Below, piece after piece: positions 53,940-63,575 of a stretch of 64,000 bases of DNA. This DNA is from Nitrosomonas sp. (GTDB taxonomy: Bacteria; Pseudomonadota; Gammaproteobacteria; Burkholderiales; Nitrosomonadaceae): NCBI RefSeq assembly GCF_020852615.1, contig NZ_JADZAJ010000015.1, forward strand, positions 23,433 through 87,432, written 5' to 3'. Under the pieces are notes generated by a model. The model saw only the letters and a program-made list of their open reading frames with translations. It was not told the DNA's origin and made no database searches. A program made the translations under genes and the position numbers. Positions within the stretch are counted from its first letter, which is position 1. The number at the start of each line of letters is the position of its first letter.

Positions 53940-54266
53940 TTAATTACCGGCGTAATACGCGGCCAGGGCATCAATATCCTCATCTGAGAGTGTTCCGGCA
54001 ATACCAACCATCGTTGGGTGGTTACGCTCTCCCGATCTGTAATCTTTCAGTGCCTTGACCAGATAAGCGGAATGCTGCCCACCCAGTTTCGGTACATGGT
54101 AAACATAGGGATAGGCAGTACGATATCCCTCAATACCATGACAACCTTGGCACATAACAATTTTGCTCTTAACCGAATCGGTGTTTTCGGCTGCACTTGC
54201 CATGCCGGAAAACGACAGAATCATGCTAGAAGCGATAAGTAGTTTAATGGCAGCTACCTTTTTCAC
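53940..54266 (-). CDS. Small monohaem cytochrome c, tandem paralogue
   Basis: This 108-residue cytochrome has a signal peptide (IASSMILSFSGMASAAE) and the haem site CQGCH in KIVMCQGCHGIEGYR near residues 39-43. It shares the GGQxxAYLVKALKDYRSGERNHP-type segment, GTLSDEDIDALAAYYA end and length with the downstream gene. The pair is a tandem duplication that has diverged. The spacing of 32 bp suggests one transcript. Confidence 0.85.
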   Translation of the reverse strand: MKKVAAIKLLIASSMILSFSGMASAAENTDSVKSKIVMCQGCHGIEGYRTAYPYVYHVPKLGGQHSAYLVKALKDYRSGERNHPTMVGIAGTLSDEDIDALAAYYAGN

Positions 54267-54367
54267 TTTTGCATCCTCCTCTTAGAAAAAACGAACTTTA
54301 AACGATGAGTGTTGTTTAGTCAACGAAGGCTACAGCTATGTCCCTGTTGTGTATAGGGAATTTATTT

Positions 54368-56311
54368 TTATCGGCTTGTTTTATGCACTGATTCGGATAC
54401 ATCTTTCTTATTCTCCAGCGTCTCCCAGCGGGCGTAGTGTAATGAAAGCTCATTTTCCAGTGCCGCAGTACGTGTCTGCAATTCCATGACTAAATTGTGG
54501 TTATCCTTATAAATTGCAGGATCACTTAACTTCCGGGTAATCGCTATCTGTTCTTTTTCAAGTGTATCAATTTTTCCCGGCAATGCTGCCAGCTCATTTG
54601 TTTCCTGATAGCTCAGGCCGGCAGAACCAGATGATTTATCTTTTCTGGTTTGTCCCAGTTTAATTGCTGAAACAGGAATACTGCTGTTTTCCTTCCGGGC
54701 AGTTTTTGTATCTGGTCTCGATTGCAGCCATTCCTGATAGCCACCTGCATATTCACGCAGCTGCCCTTCTCCCTCAAATGCTATTGCCTGTGTAACCACA
54801 TTATCAATAAAGGTACGGTCATGGCTGACCAGGAACAGCGTACCCGTGTAATCCTGCAACAAGGTTTCCAGCAGTTCGAGTGTTTCGATATCAAGATCAT
54901 TGGTCGGCTCATCCAGAATCAGTAAATTAGCCGGCCGGGTAAACAAACGGGCCAGCAATAGCCGGTTACGTTCCCCTCCGGAAAGAGATTTTACAGGTGA
55001 ACGGGCACGCTGCGGCGGAAACAGAAAATCTTCCAGATAGCTGATGACGTGCCGGCGTACACCATTCACCTCAATAAAATCTGACCCCTGGCTGATTGAA
55101 TCAGCCAAAGTCAGATTTTCATCCAGCTGCTCCCGCAGCTGATCAAAATAGGCAACTGACAATTTGGTGCCCAATCGAACAGTTCCGGAATCCGGCTGTA
55201 TTTCTTCCAGTATCAGCTTCAGCAAAGTAGATTTACCGGCACCATTGGGACCCAGCAAACCAACCCGATCACCCCGCATGATGCGGCAGGAAAAATCCTG
55301 AATAACCGTTTTACTGCCGTAGCTTTTGCTGACATGCTCCAGCTCTGCCACCATCTGCCCGGAATGCTCCCCTGCATCCACCCGAAAATTAACATCGCCA
55401 ATCCGGTTTCGCCGGGCAGCGCGCTCCAATCGCAGCGCTTCCAGCCTTCTTACCCTGCCTTCATTACGAGTCCGCCTGGCTTCAATCCCTTTACGTATCC
55501 AGACTTCCTCCTGATCCAGTATCTTGTCGAATTTTCGGTTATGAACCGCTTCGATCTCCAGCTGCTCAGCCTTCTTTTTCTGGTAAGCCGAGAAATTACC
55601 GGAAAAACTTTTCAGTTCGCCACGATCCAGCTCCACAATACGTGTCGCCACATTATCCAGAAAACGGCGGTCATGCGTAATAAGAATCACGCTGCCTGGA
55701 AAATTTTGCAAGGTTTCCTCCAGCCACTCGATGGAAGAAAAATCCAGGTGATTGGTCGGCTCATCCAGCAGCAGTACATCGGGTGATGTAACCAGTGCTC
55801 GCGCCAGTGCCACCCGCTTTCTCCCTCCACCCGACAATGACCCTATAATTGCATCTTCTGATAATTCCAGCCGATTGATCGCCGTTTGCACCTTATGGTG
55901 AATGCTCCAGCCATTTTGCGCTTCCAGTATCCCCTGCAAATGTTGCATACGATTGAGCAACACTTCAATATCAGCGCCAGCCTCCCCCAATGCATGAGAA
56001 ACCTCGTGATAATCCAACAGGATTTGTGACAGCGCCCCCAGGCCACATGCCACTTCAGCAAATACGGACCCCTTTTCATCCAGTACCGGTTCCTGTGGAA
56101 TATAAGCAACGTTTACACCGGGCGCCACCCGCAACTGCCCGTCATCCAGTCTGATTTCACCAGCCAGGGCGCGCAGTAAACTGGATTTCCCCGTACCATT
56201 ACGTCCGATCAGCCCGATTCGCTCACCTGGATCGAGCTGAAGTGCGGCATGATTCAGTAAAGCATGGTGTCCAAAAGCCAGACAGGCATTTTCAAGTGTA
56301 AGAAGCGACAT
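54368..56311 (-). CDS. uup: ABC-F ATPase of the Uup type
   Basis: This 647-residue soluble protein has two ATPase domains and no membrane helices. The Walker A loops are GRNGTGKSS near residue 37 and GPNGAGKST near 360. The signatures are SLSGGGRKRVALA and SLSGGERNRLLLA. Each half has LLLDEPTNHLD or LILDEPTNDLD. The linker between the halves is charged (EARRTRNEGRVRRLEALR), and a coiled-coil C-terminal domain (ELAALPGKIDTLEKEQIAI) identifies it as Uup. ABC-F proteins act on the ribosome. Confidence 0.9.
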   Translation of the reverse strand: MSLLTLENACLAFGHHALLNHAALQLDPGERIGLIGRNGTGKSSLLRALAGEIRLDDGQLRVAPGVNVAYIPQEPVLDEKGSVFAEVACGLGALSQILLDYHEVSHALGEAGADIEVLLNRMQHLQGILEAQNGWSIHHKVQTAINRLELSEDAIIGSLSGGGRKRVALARALVTSPDVLLLDEPTNHLDFSSIEWLEETLQNFPGSVILITHDRRFLDNVATRIVELDRGELKSFSGNFSAYQKKKAEQLEIEAVHNRKFDKILDQEEVWIRKGIEARRTRNEGRVRRLEALRLERAARRNRIGDVNFRVDAGEHSGQMVAELEHVSKSYGSKTVIQDFSCRIMRGDRVGLLGPNGAGKSTLLKLILEEIQPDSGTVRLGTKLSVAYFDQLREQLDENLTLADSISQGSDFIEVNGVRRHVISYLEDFLFPPQRARSPVKSLSGGERNRLLLARLFTRPANLLILDEPTNDLDIETLELLETLLQDYTGTLFLVSHDRTFIDNVVTQAIAFEGEGQLREYAGGYQEWLQSRPDTKTARKENSSIPVSAIKLGQTRKDKSSGSAGLSYQETNELAALPGKIDTLEKEQIAITRKLSDPAIYKDNHNLVMELQTRTAALENELSLHYARWETLENKKDVSESVHKTSR

Positions 56312-56500
56312 AAGAATTATTCGTACTGAAGCGGATTAACCAGCAAACTATCGGTTCATTATACTACTGCCCCAATCGGGCAATAGAAGTCAGCCGTTCT
56401 GATAAAACAACAGCAAGCCATATAAATGGCTGGACGAAGGCGGCGGGCTCCATGCAATATCGCAGCTTTCCCAAAAAATAATTTTTAGAAGTGCACAACC

Positions 56501-57550
56501 ATGCATCCAGAGAAAATCGCTCTGACACAAACCGTCCAGAAAGGCGGGTGTGCCGCTAAAGTCGCTGCTGCAGAACTACGTCGAATCCTGCAGCAGGTCA
56601 GCTTCCCAGTCGCACACCCCGCGCTGATGGTAGATGGCCGCTATTTTGATGATGCCGCCATCTACAAGATCAGTGAGACAACTGCACTGGTACAAACACT
56701 GGATTTTTTTACACCAATTGTTGATACCCCGAAACTTTTTGGTGCAATCGCTGCAGCCAATGCAATCAGCGATGTGTATGCCATGGGCGGCAGACCGGCC
56801 ACCGCCATGGGAATTCTGGCTTTTCCGCTGACAATGCTACCTGAACACGTTATCGTTGATGTCCTGCAAGGAGCCAGCGACAAGATTGCCGAAGCCGGTG
56901 CCAATTTTGTCGGGGGTCACTCCATTGATGACGACACCCTGAAGTTCGGCCTGTCAGTCACCGGATTTGTTCACCCGCAACAGGTATGGACCAACACGGG
57001 CGCCAGGGCGGGAGATCATCTGATTCTGACCAAGCCGCTGGGAACAGGCACCATGACTGCCGGAGTGAAACGACAGCAACTTGGTGAAGAAGACATTATT
57101 GAAGCACTCGACAGTATGATGGCGATCAATAACGTTATCGACTATATCCCCCCCGGTTTACTGGCGTCAGTTCACGCTGCGACTGATATCACCGGATTTG
57201 GTTTTTCCGGCCATGCCATGCAGCTGGCCAATGCCAGCAATGCCACATTCCACATTGAAACCGGCAGCCTTCCCCGGTTCAACAATGTATTCCACTGCCT
57301 GGAAAACGGTTTCCTGACCAGGGCACACCGGACAAATGCGGAATACACCACACCGCACATCGACGATTCAAAACTGGATACATGGCACAAACTGCTGATC
57401 CATGATCCGCAAACCAGTGGTGGTCTGCTGTTAAGCGTAGCACCCGATGCCAGCCAGGCTCTGATCCAAGCGTTATGCAGCCAATTCCGGTCTGCCGCAT
57501 TAGTGGGAACCGTTCAACCCCGTCAAGATAAAGTGGTGTACTTTGCCTGA
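56501..57550 (+). CDS. selD: Selenide, water dikinase
   Basis: SelD makes selenophosphate from selenide and ATP. The N-terminal loop QKGGCAAK has catalytic Cys17 and Lys20, with Cys rather than Sec. The AIRS-like core DGRYFDDAAIYKI, KPLGTGTMTAGVKR and the C-terminal HDPQTSGGLLLSV are intact. The length of 349 is typical. The stop overlaps the next gene, the selenouridine synthase. No selA or selB is in the window, so here selenophosphate may serve tRNA modification. Confidence 0.95.
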   Translation: MHPEKIALTQTVQKGGCAAKVAAAELRRILQQVSFPVAHPALMVDGRYFDDAAIYKISETTALVQTLDFFTPIVDTPKLFGAIAAANAISDVYAMGGRPATAMGILAFPLTMLPEHVIVDVLQGASDKIAEAGANFVGGHSIDDDTLKFGLSVTGFVHPQQVWTNTGARAGDHLILTKPLGTGTMTAGVKRQQLGEEDIIEALDSMMAINNVIDYIPPGLLASVHAATDITGFGFSGHAMQLANASNATFHIETGSLPRFNNVFHCLENGFLTRAHRTNAEYTTPHIDDSKLDTWHKLLIHDPQTSGGLLLSVAPDASQALIQALCSQFRSAALVGTVQPRQDKVVYFA

Positions 57551-58730
57551 TCCAAACATCAGTACCAATGATCTGGCAGCCATATTCGCTGCAGACACCC
57601 CCCTGATCGACGTGCGTGCACCCGTCGAATTTATACAGGGATCCCTCCCGGGAGCGGTCAACCTGCCTATTCTTAACGATGAAGAACGCGCATACGTCGG
57701 CACCACCTATAAACAAAACGGCTCGGAAGCAGCCGTCAAACTGGGTTATGAGCTGATTTCCGGAGCAGTCAAACAAGCCCGCCTGCAGCAGTGGCTTGAC
57801 TTCATCCAGCAGCACCCCCGGACCGTGCTGTATTGTTTTCGTGGTGGCCAGCGTTCACGGATCACACAACAATGGCTCAGGGATGCGGGTATTGACAGAC
57901 CATTGATTACCGGCGGTTATAAGCTGGTACGACAATTTCTGATCAATACGATCAGTTATTTCAGTGAACACCGCAAACTGCTGGTTATCACCGGACCAAC
58001 GGGCAGTGGCAAAACCAGGTTAATCCATGACATCAGCAATTGCTGTCCGACACTGGACATCGAGGCCATTGCCCGGCATCGCGGCTCTGCCTTTGGCAGC
58101 ATGTCAACCCCGCAGCCCTCTCAGGCCGATTTTGAAAACCAGCTCGCTGTCAGTCTGCTCAAGCTGGAACAGCACAATCCATCGGGGCCGGTAATCGTAG
58201 AAGATGAAAGCCGGAATACCGGCAAAGTGTACCTGCCTGTCAGCTTCTTTGAGCACATGCGCAGCGCCGAGATCATCTGGGTGGATGAACCGCTGGAAGC
58301 CAGGGTCAATAACATTTTTGAGGATTACATCCTCACTACATCCATCGGTCATGCACAGCAGGCCCGGCGAGCAGTAATACCCCCGGCCCCGGCTGACGAA
58401 ACCGGAATAACGTACCGGCAGGCACTGATGCTATTCGATCGATACGCCACTGCCTTGCAGGCCATCAGCAAAAAACTGGGTGGTGACCGATTTCAGGAAA
58501 TTCTGCTGGATCTCAACTTTGCGCGATCCGATTTTGAGAACAGAAACGAAATCCAGGCAAATAAAATCTGGATTGAAAAACTGGTGAGCTATTATTATGA
58601 CCCGCTGTATCTCGGCTCCCTGCAGCGTCGCCAGGTAAATCCGTGTTTCAAAGGATCCAGGCAGACAGTAATGGATTATCTTCGGACCCGGCAGAATGCA
58701 CTTTCACGCACCACCGGCACCCGCTACTGA
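57543..58730 (+). CDS. selU: tRNA 2-selenouridine synthase
   Basis: SelU (also MnmH, YbbB) replaces sulfur by selenium at the wobble uridine of some tRNAs, via a geranylated intermediate. The rhodanese half has the catalytic Cys98 in LYCFRGGQRS. The P-loop half has GPTGSGKT at residues 151-158. The start is a TTG at 57543 that overlaps the selD stop (TTGCCTGA). The length of 395 is slightly above E. coli. It forms a two-gene operon with selD. Confidence 0.93.
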   Translation: MPDPNISTNDLAAIFAADTPLIDVRAPVEFIQGSLPGAVNLPILNDEERAYVGTTYKQNGSEAAVKLGYELISGAVKQARLQQWLDFIQQHPRTVLYCFRGGQRSRITQQWLRDAGIDRPLITGGYKLVRQFLINTISYFSEHRKLLVITGPTGSGKTRLIHDISNCCPTLDIEAIARHRGSAFGSMSTPQPSQADFENQLAVSLLKLEQHNPSGPVIVEDESRNTGKVYLPVSFFEHMRSAEIIWVDEPLEARVNNIFEDYILTTSIGHAQQARRAVIPPAPADETGITYRQALMLFDRYATALQAISKKLGGDRFQEILLDLNFARSDFENRNEIQANKIWIEKLVSYYYDPLYLGSLQRRQVNPCFKGSRQTVMDYLRTRQNALSRTTGTRY

Positions 58731-59083
58731 AACCAGCTGATATTCCCCTGATTGTCTTCCGGTTTCCGGCTGCCGGTATCAGCAGGCTTTGCATCAGGAA
58801 ACCGGTTATCGGCCCCCGGCCAGGAAGAAAACGGGAACGGGCGCTGCTCTGTATTGAATGTCAGAAACAGGTTGATCTGATAGTCATACGTTGCCAGCTG
58901 GCTGCCCAGTTTAAGCAGCAGCGTGTTAGCCTGGCCTGTCAGGATAGTTGAAATAAACTGAAATACGGCCAGCAGCATGACCATAAATTTCACACCACTC
59001 TGGACAAAAACAAACAACAGCATAAAAAGTGCTCTTGTCCAGATTTCAGTACTTTGCAGCCGCCGTTTTACTTCATCATTCAT
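58724..59083 (-). CDS. DUF4389 family membrane protein
   Basis: This 119-residue protein (ATG 59083, MNDEVKRRL) has two membrane helices in WTRALFMLLFVFVQSGVKFM and VMLLAVFQFISTILTGQ, then QLATYDYQINLFLTFNTEQRPFPFSSWP, the DUF4389 pattern. The C-terminal ~30 residues are hydrophilic. The 3' end overlaps the convergent selU by seven bases. The function is unknown. Confidence 0.72.
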   Translation of the reverse strand: MNDEVKRRLQSTEIWTRALFMLLFVFVQSGVKFMVMLLAVFQFISTILTGQANTLLLKLGSQLATYDYQINLFLTFNTEQRPFPFSSWPGADNRFPDAKPADTGSRKPEDNQGNISWFQ

Positions 59084-59146
59084 TAGAATAAACCCTCTCA
59101 ATAAGTTACCGGTTCCAATCTGCCGTCCCCGGGTTGCCGGTCATGT

Positions 59147-60655
59147 TTATCGCTCCCGGTCAGCTGCTTTACCCATTCTTTTTTGCAGAATTTTAAGTAT
59201 TTCCTGCAAAAAATGCATCGACCAGGTGACACCAAAACCAGTCACTTCCGTGCCTACTGCACCCAATCCATCCTGATGGCGAGCAGCAGAAAGATCCATA
59301 TGCAGCCAGGGAATATCATTTACGAAATGACGCAAGAAACAGGCGGCAAGGATATGGTCCGCCTCACTTTCTATGCTGCACTGCCTGATATCAGCAATTT
59401 TGCTTTCCAGATCCGCTTCATAATCACCATCCATCGGGAATACACATACACGCTCACCACTTGACCGGCCCACTGCCACCGCATTCTGCGCCAGATAGTC
59501 CCGATTGGTGAAAACTCCGCTATAGCGTGATCCAAGTGCTGTTACCAGGCTGCCCGTCAGCGTGGCGTAATCAATAATCAGATCCGGCTTTTCCCTGGCG
59601 GCAAGTGTCAGCGTATCGGCCAGCACCAGACGGCCCTCTGCATCAGTATGCACGATTTCCACGGTCATCCCGTTTAGTGCCGTGACAACATCATTTTGCT
59701 TGAACGCACCGGGGCCAATATGGTTTTGTGCAATGGCAAGCCAGCAATCAATGTTGATCGGCAGGTTAGCCCGCGTTGCCGCCAGCAGCACGCCAAGCGC
59801 TACTGCAGAACCGTTCATGTCCTCATGCATGCCATACATGTGACGTGCCGATTTCAGGTTATGTCCACCCGTATCAAAACAGATACCCTTCCCTACCAGA
59901 GCAATTGTTTTTCCGGTTTCACCGTAATTGACGGTTCTGCGCAAGTAGACAATCGCCGCATCATCCTTAAGACTGCCCTGGGCAACCGCGGCAAAAGCAC
60001 CCGCTCCCATTTCACGCAATCTGGATACTTCAAATTCTTCGTAATGCCAGTTTTCATTAGCAGCCAGCTTCTTGATCTGCTCACGGTAAGTTTGAGGTGT
60101 GAGCTCGTTTGGAGGCAGAACAGTCAATCCTCTGGCCAGAAAATTGCCCTCCGCCTGTGCGCATTGTGCGGCAAATCCGGCAGCATCCGCCGTGCCATGC
60201 AGACAAATGCGCTCCAGGGGCCTGTCATCCGGTTTGCGCTGTTTACGTACCGGCAGAATCGCCCCGTTAACCCAGGCAACGTACACAGCCAGTTCAGCCA
60301 AATGGCGCCTTTGCATCTCATCCCCATATACAGCGATATGGATTTCAGCAGGATGTTCATTCAGCAGCAACTGTACCGCTTTCCGCAGGCTGGTTTGCTG
60401 CTCGAACAGGGATTTACCAAAATCCACCATCACCCAGGTATAAAGCGCCCCGTTCTGCAAATTAACGGACAACGGGGCCTCGGCAAGTTTGCCTGCCGTT
60501 TCCCCTTGCCGCTGCAGTGCATCATTCAGGATCGATTCGGCAGGAAGCTGGTATTTTCCGGCTATTTTATCCGCCCTGGGCAGAATAATCAGTAAATGAG
60601 TCGCTCTGATTGATTCATCAAAAGTATTATCGTTTTGTGTAAGTGTGGCGAGCAT
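59147..60655 (-). CDS. M17 leucyl aminopeptidase family protein
   Basis: This 502-residue metallopeptidase has the M17 motifs GKGICFDTGGHNLKSA, MHEDMNGSAVALG and the metal-binding HTDAEGRLVLADTLTLA. Where typical members have a Lys before the Asp in the second motif (MKxDM), this one has His-Glu (MHEDM). It therefore belongs to a variant M17 group rather than the PepA of E. coli. It is a cytoplasmic peptide-degrading enzyme by family. It stands alone, divergent from thyA. Confidence 0.85.
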   Translation of the reverse strand: MLATLTQNDNTFDESIRATHLLIILPRADKIAGKYQLPAESILNDALQRQGETAGKLAEAPLSVNLQNGALYTWVMVDFGKSLFEQQTSLRKAVQLLLNEHPAEIHIAVYGDEMQRRHLAELAVYVAWVNGAILPVRKQRKPDDRPLERICLHGTADAAGFAAQCAQAEGNFLARGLTVLPPNELTPQTYREQIKKLAANENWHYEEFEVSRLREMGAGAFAAVAQGSLKDDAAIVYLRRTVNYGETGKTIALVGKGICFDTGGHNLKSARHMYGMHEDMNGSAVALGVLLAATRANLPINIDCWLAIAQNHIGPGAFKQNDVVTALNGMTVEIVHTDAEGRLVLADTLTLAAREKPDLIIDYATLTGSLVTALGSRYSGVFTNRDYLAQNAVAVGRSSGERVCVFPMDGDYEADLESKIADIRQCSIESEADHILAACFLRHFVNDIPWLHMDLSAARHQDGLGAVGTEVTGFGVTWSMHFLQEILKILQKRMGKAADRER

Positions 60656-60756
60656 TGGTTTTATTGAAATGAGCCGGCCTTAAAGGAAAGGAGCCAGTAT
60701 TCTTGTCAAAATAACGTTGTATTATATCCGCTTGATCCACCCTTTCAGGATTATTC

Positions 60757-61551
60757 ATGTATCAGTACCTTGACCTGATGCGACATGTGTTACAGCACGG
60801 TCATCAAAAGAGTGATCGCACCGGCACGGGAACACTCTCTCTCTTTGGCTGTCAGATGCGTTTCGATCTGCAGAAAGGCTTTCCACTGGTGACCACCAAA
60901 AAATGCCATACCAAATCGATTATTCATGAGCTGTTATGGTTTCTGCGCGGCGATACCAATATTAATTATCTGAAAGAAAACGGTGTTTCCATCTGGGATG
61001 AATGGGCAGATGAAAATGGCGATCTGGGACCGATCTATGGCCATCAGTGGCGATCCTGGACAGCTTCTGCCGGCAATCCCATCGACCAGATCTCACAGGT
61101 AATCCAGCAGATCAAACAAACACCGGATTCACGCCGGATGATTATTTCAGCATGGAATGTGAGTGATCTCGACAAAATGAAGCTTGCTCCCTGCCATGTA
61201 CTGTTCCAGTTTTACGTGACAGAGGGCAAACTCTCCTGCCAGCTTTATCAGCGCAGCGCCGATATCTTCCTGGGCATCCCGTTCAATATTGCCTCCTATT
61301 CACTGCTGACACTGATGATTGCGCAATGTTGCGATCTAAAGCCCGGTGAATTTATTCATACATTGGGTGATGCGCACTTATACCTGAATCACCTGGACCA
61401 GGCACAGCTGCAGCTGGAGCGTGAACCCAGAACTCTCCCGGTCATGGAACTGAACCCGGCCATCAAAAACATTTTTGATTTCAGATACGAGGACTTCATT
61501 CTGCGCGATTACGATCCTTACCCGCCCATCAAAGCACCGGTTGCGGTATGA
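60757..61551 (+). CDS. thyA: Thymidylate synthase
   Basis: ThyA makes dTMP from dUMP using methylene-tetrahydrofolate. The 264-residue length and catalytic Cys146 ([10 protein letters not shown]) are as in E. coli. The dUMP-binding [20 protein letters not shown] and folate-binding regions are intact. The stop overlaps folA by four bases (ATGA), giving the classic thyA-folA pair. Confidence 0.97.
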   Translation: MYQYLDLMRHVLQHGHQKSDRTGTGTLSLFGCQMRFDLQKGFPLVTTKKCHTKSIIHELLWFLRGDTNINYLKENGVSIWDEWADENGDLGPIYGHQWRSWTASAGNPIDQISQVIQQIKQTPDSRRMIISAWNVSDLDKMKLAPCHVLFQFYVTEGKLSCQLYQRSADIFLGIPFNIASYSLLTLMIAQCCDLKPGEFIHTLGDAHLYLNHLDQAQLQLEREPRTLPVMELNPAIKNIFDFRYEDFILRDYDPYPPIKAPVAV

Positions 61552-62102
61552 CTGCAACACCATCTGCGCCTGCTCCCCGCATTGCAATTCTGGCTGCCGT
61601 TTCATCCAATCAGGTAATCGGGTGGAATAACACCCTCCCCTGGCGTTTGCCGGCCGATCTCAAGCACTTCAAGCAACTGACCCTCGGCCATATCATTGTA
61701 ATGGGACGCCGGACATTTGACTCGATTGGCAAACCGCTGCCTGGCCGCACTAATGTCGTGCTTACCCGGCAGCAAAATCCTGATCTGCCTGCCGGCATCA
61801 TCACAGCCAGTTCAATAGAAGAAGTACTGAATCATTTTTCCGGTGATAACCGGCAGATTTTCATTATTGGCGGCGCTGAAATCTACCGGCAGACTTTGCC
61901 GTTCTGTCAGCGTTTATACCTGACTGAGATCAAGCAGGATTTTGAGGGAGATACTTTTTTTCCGGAGTATGACCACGACGACTGGCAGGAAACTTCCCGT
62001 GAAATCCGGCATGAAACCGAGCGTGGTATGGAATATCACTTTGTGGTGCTGGATCGAAAACAGCCGGTCAGTACAAACGCTCACCCGGCAGGTATGTCCT
62101 GA
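61548..62102 (+). CDS. folA: Dihydrofolate reductase
   Basis: FolA regenerates tetrahydrofolate after thymidylate synthesis. The 184 residues include [22 protein letters not shown] with the Met20-loop region, the catalytic Asp in PADLKHFK, and the NADPH loop [15 protein letters not shown]. It is translated from an ATG overlapping the thyA stop. The ~20-residue C-terminal extension ([14 protein letters not shown]) is beyond the usual end. Confidence 0.95.
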   Translation: MTATPSAPAPRIAILAAVSSNQVIGWNNTLPWRLPADLKHFKQLTLGHIIVMGRRTFDSIGKPLPGRTNVVLTRQQNPDLPAGIITASSIEEVLNHFSGDNRQIFIIGGAEIYRQTLPFCQRLYLTEIKQDFEGDTFFPEYDHDDWQETSREIRHETERGMEYHFVVLDRKQPVSTNAHPAGMS

Positions 62103-62144
62103 TTCTGAATGGTATCAATCCTGCTGGCACATTGAAAACAACAG

Positions 62145-63392
62145 CTATACTTTCCCTTCTCTGGAAGAAACAAGCGATTCTGTTTCGATTCGTGCATGCC
62201 ACTGGTCCATCCAGCCTGCCAGCGCTTCAGCCGGCATGGCTTGCGCAATAAAATTACCCTGCGCCAGATCACAGCCGGTTTGGCGCAGTAATTCCCAATC
62301 CTCACGGGATTCCACTCCTTCGGCAACCGCTTCCATACCCAACTGTCTTGCCAGCGCCAGGCTGGCATCATAAATCGCCCGCAGCGTTTCATTCTCGGAG
62401 GCACAATGGACAAACCCCTGATCAATCTTAAGTTCATCAAACGGAATATCCCGCAACTGCGCTAATGAAGAATGCCCCGTACCAAAATCATCAATAGACA
62501 AATGAAAACGTTTCAGGCGCAGACGGGTTAAAATTTCCAGTGAAACACGCACATCTCCCATCAGCTGGCTTTCAGTAATTTCCAGCACAATTTTGCCGGG
62601 AAGAATTTCAGCTTCAGCTGCCAGCTTTACCACGGCATCCTGAAAATCAAGTGATGTCAGATTGTCCATAGCCACATTGACAGCCACTTTTAATTCATAC
62701 CCGGCCTTCTGCCACGCCCGTGCCTGAAAAAAAGCCTGCTTGAGCACGACCTGTGTAAGCTGACTGATCAACCCGTGTTTCTCAGCTTCCCCAATAAACT
62801 GATCGGGATAAATCACACCATCAGTCGGATGCCGCCAGCGCACCAGTGTTTCCACCCCGGCAACAGCCCCGGTGGCAACCCGAACCTTCGGCTGGTAATG
62901 GCTGATCAGTTCACCGGATTCAATCGCCGCCCTGATTGCTTCAGCGTCGTAATGCTTCCGTGTTCCCCGCTGATCTTCCCGTCTGGAAGACGGTAAATCC
63001 AGCTTCATCAGCAGTGCCCGCAATCCTTCAGGTTGTACAGGTTTCTGCAGATAGCCCAAAATAGGGATTTGATGTGCCTGCACCAGTTTTTCCGTTGTCC
63101 TGAGCATACGCTCATCCTCACCGCTGACGAGAATCAGGCTGCCGGAGTATTGCCGCTCGACCAGATGACGAACAAACTCGATACCATCCATGCCAGGCAT
63201 GTTGAGATCCAGCAGAATCAGATCAGGTCGGGCAACAGCATCATCCAGCAGTTTCAATGCATCCTCTCCATTTTCATAACTGCTGACGGAAGAGAATCCC
63301 AGATTGGCCAGCATGCGCTGCAACAGCTTCAGAATGAACGGATCGTCGTCCAGAATCAGGATTCTGGTCGCAGCTATATCAGTCATCATCAC
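62145..63392 (-). CDS. Response regulator with EAL phosphodiesterase domain
   Basis: This 415-residue protein has an N-terminal receiver (acidic pocket DDDP at residues 15-18, phospho-acceptor Asp62 in LLDLNMPGMDG, Lys in QKPVQ) and a C-terminal EAL domain for cyclic di-GMP hydrolysis. The EAL signature reads ETLVRW. Catalytic segments LEITES, DDFGTGHSSL, ELKIDQGFV and AVAEGVES are present, so activity is expected. No partner histidine kinase is adjacent. Output may link to the exopolysaccharide genes in the window (inference). Confidence 0.88.
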   Translation of the reverse strand: MMMTDIAATRILILDDDPFILKLLQRMLANLGFSSVSSYENGEDALKLLDDAVARPDLILLDLNMPGMDGIEFVRHLVERQYSGSLILVSGEDERMLRTTEKLVQAHQIPILGYLQKPVQPEGLRALLMKLDLPSSRREDQRGTRKHYDAEAIRAAIESGELISHYQPKVRVATGAVAGVETLVRWRHPTDGVIYPDQFIGEAEKHGLISQLTQVVLKQAFFQARAWQKAGYELKVAVNVAMDNLTSLDFQDAVVKLAAEAEILPGKIVLEITESQLMGDVRVSLEILTRLRLKRFHLSIDDFGTGHSSLAQLRDIPFDELKIDQGFVHCASENETLRAIYDASLALARQLGMEAVAEGVESREDWELLRQTGCDLAQGNFIAQAMPAEALAGWMDQWHARIETESLVSSREGKV

Positions 63393-63575
63393 TCTTCTCA
63401 GTCATCCGCATACAAATTTCAGTAGCCCGGTAAAAGCATAGCACGTCGAAATAATCCGGAATAATGTTAAAAAAATCCCTCATTCATAACAGGCAGACAA
63501 TTCTCACTTTACCCGGCATCAAAGTACCGGCTGATCAACACCTGAATCCGTATCAATCAGAAGTACACCTGTTAT

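Noticed and set aside
62800..62900. ETLVRW in place of EALVRW in the REC-EAL protein as a sign of inactivity
   Set aside because: Only the middle Ala differs; the Glu and the other catalytic segments are present, and this position varies in active enzymes.
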